A stretch of DNA of 64,000 nt from Oryzias latipes (Eukaryota; Chordata; Actinopteri; Beloniformes; Adrianichthyidae): positions 17,766,082 to 17,830,081 of the forward strand of contig NC_019864.2 of the NCBI RefSeq assembly GCF_002234675.1, in the 5' to 3' direction. The notes below the pieces were generated by a model that searched no databases, was not told the DNA's origin, and saw only the letters and a list, made by a program, of their open reading frames with translations. The position numbers and the translations under genes were made by a program. This document shows positions 33,602 through 45,400 of the stretch, one piece after another. How positions within the stretch are numbered: position 1 is the stretch's first letter; each line of letters starts with the position of its first letter.

Positions 33602-34730
33602 GTAGTGTGCAAAAGTTTTAGACAGGTGTGAAAAAATGCTGCAACCCAAAAGTGCTTTAAAAAATTGACGTGTTAATTTTTCTATTTCATCTTTAAATAT
33701 ATGAAGCCACATGGAAATGTTTCTAGCTACTGTCAGGTGAAGGTGGGGTACACCCTCTATGATTTGCCAGTCACAAAACCACACCTAGGGGCAATTTAGG
33801 GAAGGTGGAGAGAAACAGCCGTGCAGACGTGTTTTTAAAGGTAACCTGATATCTTGTTTGTGAACATTTACAAAAAAGGTTTAAAATCACTGATATAATT
33901 TTGGGAGGATAAACTGACAATCATTGGTCAACTAATGAAACGTGGCTTTGTGGGAGAAATCTTGCTTGCAAGCTAACTCCTTGCAGATAGGACCCAGCTG
34001 GGCTTTGAACCAGACCATTCTTGCTGTGAGGCAAGAGCACCAACCACTGTACCACCCTTTGTCCTCAAAGCATCATCAAATCTTCCAGATATACTTGTAC
34101 ACAGGTTTAGGAGGACCTTAGCTGGTAGGTCCTCCCAAACATCTTGGTGACCTAACCATAGGTGGTCTGTGGATGTAGGCCTACTCACATCCTTCTGTCT
34201 CTTATAAAATCCCAGACATCCTCAATGACGTTGAGATCAGGGCTCTGTAGGAGGGCCAGGCCAACACTTCCATTACTTGTTGTTTACTCTGATCCTAATT
34301 CTTAATTGCTTTGGCTGTATAGTATATCTGGAGTTATTGTCATGCTGATGATATGGATAAGATTCTGCTTGTATTTCTCAACATTGAAAACTTCAGAAAT
34401 ACAGACCAAATCTCCAACTCCATTAACAGAAATGCAACCCCAAGCGTTCAGGGAAGCTCCATTATGTTTTACTGTTGTCTGCAGTCACTCATTATTGTAC
34501 CACTCTCCAACTCTTCACTAAACAAACTACCTTCTAGACAGCCAAATATTTCAAATTTTCACTCACTAGTCAAATGGCACCTGCTGCCATTTTTCTACAC
34601 GCCACTACCTAAGTTTATGTGTATATTTAAGTTTCTTGGCTTTGTTTTCAGTTTCACATTTATCTTTCTGAGTGTAACTCTTCCACAAAGCCCACTTCTG
34701 GACAAAAATTAAATGGTTGTTGCTGGGCCT
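33602..34730. mobile_element. Degraded Tc1-like transposon with a second repeat inserted
   Basis: The left end (33602-33690: GTGTGCAAAAGTTTTAGACA) resembles Tc1 termini. The stretch 34064-34280 (GACGTTGAGATCAGGGCTCT) is a familiar part of fish Tc1-like transposase, read in antisense and full of stops. The middle, 33733-34063, carries pieces of another widespread fish repeat (GGTGAAGGTGGGGTACACCC; TTGCTGTGAGGCAAGAGCACC), itself interrupted by DNA similar to the ctsh promoter. The right boundary is uncertain. Confidence 0.6.
33799..33850. repeat. Partial duplicate of the ctsh promoter block
   Basis: GGAAGGTGGAGAGAAACAG (33799-33817) and GTGTTTTTAAAGGTAACCTGA (about 33829-33849) repeat the words at 31879-31897 and 31927-31947 in the same order and orientation. 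They are closer together than in the original. The CRE of the original is missing here. Confidence 0.7.
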
Positions 34731-37048
34731 ATTGGTTTTATTCTAGTTCTGACCTGTAAATGATGTTCATTATCTATTTCAAGGTTTTATTATTTAAATT
34801 TTGTTTTCCACTTCATGCTTCTACTGTACACACAAGTCACAAATAACACTGAGTTTCGCGTTTGTAAAAACTTCTAACAATAAATTTTTAGCCTACACTC
34901 CATGGATGCTGTGTAGTGTTGCCTATCTAGATGCACTTTAATAAAGAAAATTAAGATTTTATTAAATTAATAAACAAATAATTTTTAAGATATTGGCTGA
35001 AAGACCTACAAAAAAACTTGAGACAAAGTGCCCCTGAGATAAAATAGATTTATTAGCAAGAGGTAATTGGGAAACATAATTTTATTACTTCTTGTTTTCA
35101 TCTTGATGTCTTCTTTTGACGTTTTTGTTTTCTTTACAAAACTGGGAGTATCTCTTGAGCACATGAAGGTTGAAAGATAATTTTCATACCGCTGAATATT
35201 GCTAACAGCAAAATGTTTATTTGTTTAAATACCTTTATAAGAGTATGTGCATGTATAAGTGTATACAGTAAAAGTATATAGTATTATTCTGTAAAGGTGT
35301 TGCATGCCTACCACATGAGTTTCAAAAGTGTACTGTACATATATAGTAAAAATACATACAAGTATTCACAGAATAAGCACTACATTACTCTATTCCTGCT
35401 AACAGAAATTATTATCGACAGGATTACAGTATAAATGCAAAAACACTTTCTAAGTCATGGTTTCAAGACCACGCTTTTGTAGCATGTCTGTTAAGCTGGA
35501 AATACAACTTGTTTTCCAAACGATTACACTGAGAACATTGAGAAAAATGCCAGGGTGCATGTACAAAATGTACAGCACATTTCTGTGACGTGGAATAACA
35601 ACAAAGTACAAAATACTTTCCCATGTTCATATAAAGAGCAGGTATTTTTCTCTTTTTATACTACTACAAAAATAGTGTCTGAATGCTGCAGGCAGAGGTC
35701 ATTCACATACAGTTTATCATAGTTTTTAACAGCAATGCATATAACAGAGTGGTATACAGTCACGTTCCACAATCACTGGAACAGCAAAAAGGACAGATTG
35801 TCTTTTAATTACAGAAGAGCAACAACCTTTAAATCCAAGTAGTACCCAAACCTTAAGGTACAACAATTAGAACCAGATCTTTTTTTTGTATGAGTTCAGT
35901 AAACAGACAAGAAACTTCAGAAGAAGAGGGGAACTCTTGGAACTATGGTGGCATTCTTTGAATGTGAGAAAACATCAATTTTAAAAATTTCACCAGTTAC
36001 ATTCAGCATACCGTACATTGGTTTTTAAACCAATTGATAAATTTGAACCTCAGAAGTTTCAAGGTTTGCGTCACTGTCACAGCTAAAGCAGACATTTCTT
36101 CTTGGGTAAAACCAAGAATATAAACTACTAATTTAAATACCAGCTCAATGGCCCATAGAGTGCCTGCCCTGAGATTAGGAGATTTTGAGTTTGAATGTTC
36201 AGTGGGGTTATGCCAAATATTGGCATCAAAGGGTTGACTTGGGTGTTAATCCCAAATGGTTCCACTGCTCCATTAGGAAACAAGTCAAATCTAAAGAACA
36301 AATTTCAGATACTTTGACCTTCGTATACTTAGTGAAACGGGTGAAAATTTTTTTTTTTTTTTCAATAAACTGCAACACAAAACACTTATTTGCTTCTGGT
36401 TCTCTTTATTCCTGGTTGCTCTTTTAGGTAACTCTACAACTATTAGTTTTTAAAGTAATAAAACACGGAAATTGTTTTATAGAGTAGTGATCAGAAGTGA
36501 AAGAACAAATACTTTTTATTTTGGTCTGGGAAACACAAAGACATTTATGCTTTGGAAAGGTTGCTGTCTTTTCCACTGATCAGTGTTCTCTCTCTGGAGT
36601 TACAGTTAGCTTATTTCCTCTGTGCTCTTTTACCTGATTTGATGCAGTTCCTTTATACAGTGCTACATTGTTTGCAGAGAACTTCAGTGATCCATTAAAC
36701 TCTAGCCAAGAGAACAATGGCCTGAATCACAGGTGCTCAGAAAGTGCAAATTATACACAGTCTCACATCATCAAGGAAAATAATGTCATTGGTCACTAAA
36801 AAGGACACAGTTGCATGCAACTAGAGTGACCTCTATTATTATTCGTGAATTACTAGAAAAAAGTTATTTTAACAGGTAGTGTCATGGCAACAATAAAAAA
36901 ACCCACTAACTTATATGTGTGAAACTATTTCAAACACCTACTGTACAGAAGTGTGGCTATCCTAATCATGTACATCTATACAAATCTTAGAGTCTTTGTT
37001 AACGTATGTGTACTATTAACATAATTAACTGAAGAACAACCTTTCCCC
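34731..37048 (-). other. Intergenic DNA and probable rasgrf1 3' UTR
   Basis: There is no coding sequence. The part next to the rasgrf1 stop (about 35045-37048) is probably its 3' UTR. A - strand AATAAA lies at about 35047 (TTTATT on +), and another near 36404. The part 34731-35040 shows nothing I can name. No RNA-level evidence is available. Confidence 0.4.
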
Positions 37049-40000
37049 TTAGTTGGGCACTTTAGGCTCAATTCTGAGTGAGGCTTTGTACATGCTTTCT
37101 TCATCCAGAGCAGAACTCTTGTCCAGGAGATACTGGGCTACCTGAAGCACGGCAGAAGTAAAGAAAATGTTTAAGAATATCATGCATGCAAGCATTTTAG
37201 GTGTTTTAAAATAAATGAACTTGACCAACGTGACTTTTAACTGCTGATCATTAACAGCAACAAACAACAAAAAGTGTAAGCTTACTTCAAAAGACCAAAA
37301 ATCTGCTGTTCTTAATACATTTACTCTGCAACATGAGATAACCATTAGCTGTCCAGTACAGCCCTACAGCTTTAAAAACCCCTCCCAAACACAAACACAC
37401 TAATTTGAATATATGTGGACTGAAAATAACACTTCTACTTTTGTCAAAATCACTCATGTGTTGGATTACTTTCCTGTTTTGAAGTCTTCAGTGTTAATTA
37501 ATTAATGAGAAAAAACAAGAAAGAATAAAAATTAACAATAAAAAAAGAAAAAAAATTAACAATAAAAAAAGTCCTAAATTTAAATAGTTTTTAATGATAT
37601 AGCCAAACAAAAATATGGGAAATTTTTTATTACTGGTATTTAATTTGCCATCCACTTGAATGACATGTTCAGAAAGAAAGTTCAAAATCTTTTGTTTATA
37701 AATTCACCATCTTTTGTCCAATCAGCCACTTAGACATTATTTAATTGTTTTAACTCACTCATATTTCTGGCAAAATCTGAATTGAAACCATGACTGAGTT
37801 TAGCCTCCACACCTTTATCGTTGTTGCTGTACAGAGATCAACGGTACTCAATTTTTTTGTCAACAGTTGGGCTGTGAGTTTTGCATTTTAGATACTTGCA
37901 GGTTCTAAAATAAAAAATAAAAAATTGTACAAAGGTTCATTTACACATTAAAAAGCATTAGGATTTAAAAAGGCTTCCAAATATTAAAATAAATGGGAAA
38001 GTGTGGACTATAGATAGGTATAAACAGTAAAAAAATGTACCAACCTTTGTCACCTTTTTACTTACTATTTGGAATAACGTTACATAAAACCTGTTTCCTT
38101 TTTTAATATTACATTTTAGAAGTTTAAATATAGTACTGATTTTAAGTTAGAATCTTAGAATTTTTTTTACTATACATTTACATTTTCCCCTGTGGATTTA
38201 TTATTTTCATACATTTTAAACTTACTGTCTGCAACACAAAGTGAGTGCATATTGAAATAAAACAAGCATTTACACCCACTTGTAAAAGAAAAATGAAACT
38301 TACCATATACACACCTGTGCTCAAATGGGTCATTTTTCTGATCTAATAACTGTCACTCTACTGAAAATAAAAACACTAACAGTAATAGAAATTTTGCCTG
38401 ATACTGCTGGGAGAAAACAGTATCTGGGGATCTGTTCACACAGCATGACCGCAGAGGACATCGTCCACAAAATAGGTCTTCAACCTCTTTAAAACCACCA
38501 ACAGTCTTGGTGCCCTTAAGTTTCAGGTTAAGTTTCAGGTTTCAGCCTTTGAGTTTGGATTTTTGGGGCAACTTAAAAACCAAAAGCTCTACAAAAAGCT
38601 CTAAGATGCTTAAGACCTTTATAAATATTAACAGAAAATACAAAAACGGTCAGTCAATCAGGCACGGGGAGCCAATGCAGAGAATTATGTGTTTTTGAGT
38701 TCAGCATATTGGTGCAGACAATACTTCCCATTTCAATTTGTACATTTTCTGTTCTATTGCAACCATCAGTCCACCGCTGGGCCATTAAGTGAACCAAGAA
38801 GAACAGCACACACTCTGTCACAGGGTCGGTGTTGTTTTGAGTCTATTTTTGGCTTGCAGTTCCTCTTTCAACTATTTGTTCTGACTTTTTAGGAGTTGAG
38901 TTAGGTTCCTGTTGGATTAAAATTCCCAGCAATGTTTCCTCCTGCATCTGTGACCTTGGTGGTTTTGCACGAACACATGTATTTCTTTGGAAAATGTTGT
39001 TCACGTTTTGGCACCTTTTAAATATTTGGCAGAAATTCTTACACTGGTGCCCTTCCTGATACAACCCTATATTTTATCTGAGCTGGGGACCACTTACATA
39101 CTGTAGTTAGGCAGTAGCGCGAAGGGTCTTGCTCAAGGAGCCACACTGGATGAGGCTCATCATGCCCCTTTGGAATTGAAACATGATGTATCATGTGCCA
39201 GTCCTGCACTTAACCCACTGAGCTATCCAGCTGCCATTTCTCTGGAAAATGTATAATTACTAATAACTTCTGTTAGATCTTGGGGAAAACCACAAAGAAA
39301 TGGGGAAAAGCAAAAATACCAAAAAAGGTGATTCTTTCTAAATCACAGTGTAGCTCAAGATTAAAAGATTAAGCCAAAAGAACGTGGCTCTTTAGGACAA
39401 GGACGGACTTACCTTTGGTTGAAGATCAATCTTGTATGCAGTTTGTTGAAACTGTCGGATTTCTCTGATGATATGAGAAATCTAAAACAAGAGTAATGCT
39501 TGTTATGATTTTCTTTATACAATAACCATTGTCAGTCACTAGTAATCTCACCATTCTCATCTTTGAGAAGTTGACCAGGTTGTCTTCAGTGTAATTTGGT
39601 GTTCCCTCTTCAATGAAAGCCAGATCAGTTAGGTACATTCCAAGATAGGGTACGCAGGGAGGATCACAACTGGTGAAGGGTAAAATAAAAATATAAAAAT
39701 CATCAATTTGTTTTGTTTTCCATTTTCACAACTTTTATTGACTCACTTCTTCAAAGCTTCTCTCAGGTTTTTGAACCTCCCGTCTGATGATACCAGCTTC
39801 TGCAGCTTGTCAATTAAGGCCTTTGTCTAGAAAAAGCCATGACCAGACTTTAATTCAAACACTGTGCACAGGACACAAAACAAACAGCAAGAACACGTGC
39901 CAGAAAAACACTCACCTGCTTGGAAACTTTGAGCCAAGTTTTCTTGAGCCGGAAAACAGAGCTGCGGTTGAGGGAGGAGGTGATCTCAAGCACAGCGTTG

Positions 40001-42419
40001 TAGTTATGCAAACATCGACAGATGTCAGCTACAGCCACCCATTTCTCGATGACTGACACTCGAGTGACGACGTCTTCACACCGCAGGATCTCTGTTGCTA
40101 TTAGGTTACTTATCTAGCAGGGGGAGAAAATGAAAACATGGTTTAGAATAAAGCAATTCCTGGAATATGAAGAATTTGCCTAATTCCATCCTTTAATGGT
40201 GGACATGGCATACATCATTGAAGTGCTTTGTCGTTCTCATGATGTACGGCGTCTTCTCGTTTTTGTCATTCTTCATCCAGCCTTGACCAAAGAACTCCCT
40301 AATCAGAAAAGAATCAGTTTCTCTCCTTGACCATTAGTTAGTTTAGTTAAACTGTTAGAGGACTCACTCATATGGGATGACTTTGAACACCAGGTGGTCT
40401 AACAAAGTCAGCTGCTCAGCAATCTCCAGTGCAGAGTGGCTCTCAAAGGGTTCAGCTTTACTCCCTCCAACCTGAGAGACACAAAAACATTTAAAGTCAT
40501 TAGAGACCCACTCTGATCAAATTTATCTGCTTGGTGTTTTTAACATGTTATTTAGATATTTTTCAAATGATGGCAGACACATATAAAGACAACTAAGATT
40601 AAGGAATAAGATTAAGAATATTTCTTTATTCAAACCGTTGTGAATCAGGAGATGAAGAGAAAATGCCAATCAGTAATAGCTTGTATGTTTGACTTTAAAC
40701 CTACAATAGCAAGCTCGCTGCTCCGCTCAAGTTTGATGCATATGCTTAGATGACTGCGTCGATGTACGTCTTTGTTTTCCTCATCCGAGCTGGCATCTGG
40801 CTCAAAACTGTATGGCTGGATAGCTCCAATATTGATCACCATTTTTGTTGCACCAATAATGTTAGGTTTGGGGTGTGAGGGGCTGTAAACTAGTGGGAGA
40901 GAGTGTACACAAAGGGGGGATGGGGTTTCAGGCTTACTTCGGCGCCAACAGTACCTCCCACAATTTTTGATCAACTACTGCAGCTTTGCAGAAACTATGT
41001 CCTAGGCAATGCCACAGGTTTTTTTGGTTTGCGTAAAATTGCGTAATCATAATTAAAAGACCTCTAGGAACGCTTTTACAACAGATCAAAAGTTGAAGCC
41101 AATCTAAAATCCTGCAGAACCCCAATTTTGTGTGGATCAGAAGTAGAATGACATGTATTAGTCATTATTAATAATAAGATCAGGATTTTTTAAGATTACA
41201 AAAACTTTCTGTTATTTTATGAGTAATAACAGCCCAAACTGTACAATATCAAATAGTAATCAAGTTAAAAGTTTTAAGGTCCAGGCAGTGGTAGGTGAAG
41301 GGGGCAGGGTTGCTGCGTGCCATTGGCCCCCCTCACAACTTAAAGGTAAATTTCTAATGAACTATTGTCGTTCTGCGAAAACTATTTGCAAAAAAACAAC
41401 AGGTTTTTTGATTTTTGGCTAAAAACAGCATAATCATAACAGATCAAAAGATGATTGGAGTGGGTCTTTCATGTGATTATTTTTAACCAAGTAAAACTGC
41501 AACTGTAAATACAGTTTTCTTTATTTGTATTTACAGTTGTTGTTTCAGAGTCTTAGATCAAATGAGTCTCCAGCACAGCTTTAATGAGGGATAAAAATGT
41601 AACTACCCTATCTTATAATTCCGCAAATTAGAAAATCATTGCACTACACACCTTTTAGATCATATTCTATTATGCACTGAACAATAGTACACAATGCAAA
41701 ATGCATGTCAAACCTCACTTACCAGTTGTGTCACATCCTCTGTGGTGATCTGATTGTCACCATGATCTTCCTGAGTTAAAGTCCTGACAAAAATAAAAAT
41801 AAAATCTAGATAGTTGAAGTTGATTACCAAACGAGATGAACTTCAGAATTTAATTATTGATTTCTAATTGAAAAATCATGGAAATGAAAGCACAACAAGA
41901 AAAACATCACAACCAGGCACAACCAAATGCATTTAAAAAAATTCCTTAAAAAACCCCAAAAACCCTTTATCTCATGTTGTCTTCCTAAAAATAGTAATTA
42001 TATTGCTATTCTTATCTCAGACCTACCACAATATTTCCACACACACGGATTGGTTCAATATTTTCTACATTTTATGTCATTTCAAACTTTAATTCCCATA
42101 CAAATAAGCTCTAAATAAAAAAAAAAAAGATTCTTATTCATTATGGAGGGACACATTTTAGTCTGACAGTCGATTTGCACAAAACCATACCTGATGATGT
42201 TGGCTGCTGCTTTCCTCTCCTGCGTTAACAGTTCAGGGTCATGCATCACTTCTTCAAGGAAAACAATCACTTTTGTTTTCAGCTCAATGTTGCTTTCAAA
42301 GTCCTGAAGTGACAAAAACCAAACACGTCCAGGAAGCTTAACAGTGACTCCATCATGTTTTGTGAAATTTCCCTAATAATAGTTGTTGTTTTGTTATCAT
42401 CTGCAGAATCTTAATTTTT

Positions 42420-42460
<41 letters not shown>

Positions 42461-45400
42461 ATGATTTGTTTTCTTTTCATTGCGCGGGATTAATTTCATA
42501 TCAGTTTTGTGGGATAATTGTTGTGTAATGGTATTGTACTACACTTTGCATGAGATGATGTCGTTGGCTGTCTTGTTTTTGTTGTTGTGTGTGATGACAA
42601 GGTTTAAATGCAACATCTGATATGTGATTGTGTGCTATTATGGATTTTTATTGTGTGTAATCAGACAGTGTGTTGGAAACTTTGAGCCAACTGGGTTGAG
42701 TGAAATTTGAGTTTGAAGTTATCATAATTTTGTCCCTTCATTCTCTTCCAATTATCTGGAGCCAGGTCAGGGGAGCAGCAGCCCGATGTGCTCTCAGACC
42801 AGTTGAGCGACACAGTCCCTCCACTGTATCCTGGGTCGTTCCCAGGACCTCCTCCCGAGAGGATCTAGCTGCAAACATCAATGTCCAGAACTGGAAGTCC
42901 TTGACTGGAACTGGATGTTCCCCCACATTGCTTAAATTTTTTTGATTTCAACTGGTGACCCCGACACTGTATGATTTTCTCATTTTAGGTTTAAACTTTT
43001 TTTCTACAACACTGAACACTTCTGGGGATAGGATTAGGGTAAAGGGAAATTGTGTAAATTGTGCTTCCAGCCAATGATATCCGGCGTCATCTTGTACGCA
43101 GCCAGGTCCCTCTTACACCTCCTGAGATGACAGACCTGAAACACTTCTCAGGGAGGAGTCCAGGGGGCTTCCAAAAGACATGCCTGAGTTGCTTCAATTG
43201 GCTCCTGTTGATGTGGGAGCACCCACCCATGACTTGTAACTGTTTTATATAAAAGTTAAATGGAGTATACCTTCTTGGAAGGCTCAAAGCACATTACAGT
43301 CACAGTCACCCATGCACACACATATTTAAACACTGATGGCGGCTCTCCTGCCTAACACTGGCACCAACTTATAACCACCAGGAGCAATGTGTTACGATGT
43401 TGTAATATGATGGCAGTAGTTAGGTGATCTGAATATTGTGGTTGTAAAAATGTTGTGTCTTATGTTTATGTCTTGATAGGTCAATATTCATATTATTGCT
43501 CAGTTACCTGAGCATGTTTGGACACCCAGTGTCTCAGCACATTTAGGACTCTGTTGGTCGCCGCCCGTCTAATCACAAACTCTTTGTCACCATTTCTCTG
43601 ATCTGTTGGAAAACCTAAAGACAAAACAAATAAAGCAAAAATCAGGCAAGGAAAAGGAAAACAGAGCTTAAAAATAAAAGAAATCTAAATTTGATGAGGA
43701 AAAAAAAGGCGGTTTTGTGCCTGTGCTGGCGAGAGACATCCGCCTGTACTTTTCCTTGGTAGGTGTCCCTTCATTGGCTCCAGCAGTGGCGATAGCAAAG
43801 GCAGAGGCGGCAGACAGAGCACTGCGATTGTTGTCGAGCTCTCTACATGATGGCATGACCATGCCATTGTTGTAGGAAAACAGGGAAAATTCTACACAGA
43901 AAGCAAAAAAAAAGACACATCTTAATTGGTTTAGTTTGATGGACTTCAGTGCTACTTTTAACTATATTTAACATTTTGACTAAAAAAAAAAAGTGAAACA
44001 GCCCAACACTTCCAAATTGTGAGAGATTTGGAAAAATTATGACTATGCACAAATCTCCACGAGGGGGCACTAAAGACCAACTCAGGTTTTTCACCCAGTT
44101 TCATCTCCATGAGGTTTTGATATTCAAGATGGTTGCAGCTAAATATAGCCACCAAACACCGGCATAACAGAGGAATCAACAGATTCTCTACACTCTGCTA
44201 TTTCTGAATCCTCTGAGCGCAGGCGGATCATAACCACATAGGATTCCACCTCTGACAGTACCACAAAATTAACATTTTTCTGAGCAGACCGTGCATTTAT
44301 CACACAATTTTGTTGCAAGATTTAGAGGGCCGAGATAATCTTGGCTACAGAAAAGATTACTGTGGGCAGCAGGGAAAACACGTTCTTGATGTTGTTGCTA
44401 TGACACAAGTTTCCCAAACACCTACTGAAGCCAAGCTTTGTTTTTTCCCACATTCTTAAAACATACAAGTCTTATGCTGTTCATATTTTGTAAATTTTTC
44501 TCCAGTCCTAAAAAAAGCCCATTGCTGCCTTTGGCTAATGAGAGTTTTTGTCTCCTTTAAAGGCTTTAAAGGACAACAGCTTACCATTTAAATAAACTGT
44601 AATATCCCCAACTGCAATCACAGTACTTTTATTGAAGTACATCTCAGAGGTGTGAAATGGGTTATCAATGGGTCATTTGTGTGGAAATGCTAGTGTTTAT
44701 TAAACGTACCAGAGGAGTTTTTGCATTTTATATTTTTTGGTGTGGTGGGAGACTTGGTGGGAGACGCCTCTGCATCACCGTCATCACTCTGGTTTTGATC
44801 ATTATCACTTTCTTCTCGAACAGAAAGATCTGCTCAATGAGACAAAAAAGGATGGAGAACAATAAGGTCATCCACATGCTTGTTGCACCAAATTCAACAG
44901 TATTTTCCTTGGAATGACTGCTGACAGGCTACCTTGCTTGCAGACAGAAGTGTCCTCCACCTTTTCCTTCTTGTCCTCCCCCTCGTCGGGGATTTTGCTT
45001 GCAATAGGGCTGGACACATAAAGTTTGTTGATGTCCAATGTGGTTTTGCTGAATGGGGACATAGTGGAATACATGCTTGCATAGCCATTGGAGGAGCAGC
45101 TAAGGGCAGCCAGGTCAAGAGCTTTGCCCCCGGTGATGATGGGAATGTTCAGAGAGAGCTTGCGGCGGCGGTTTGGAGATGAGTTCTTGGCGATAGCAAG
45201 AGGTGGAGGGGAGGAGAACTTTCTGCTAGCCCTGGGAGAGCCAGGTGGCTCTCCATACAAGAGTTTATTGTTTTGGTTGCTGGCAAAGAATAACTCCAGG
45301 GACCTGAATGAGTGAAAAGACGAACAGTATTAGATAATAGAGCAGGGGTCTTCAACTAAAATTTAAGAGGTCCAGTTAAAAAACATTTCTTAAAGTTAAG

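Noticed and set aside
33990..34063. tRNA-like text (GACCCAGCTGGGCTTTGAACC)
   Set aside because: It is the known tRNA-like end of a widespread fish repeat. No full cloverleaf is visible. The same applies at about 48476-48545 and 39180-39235.
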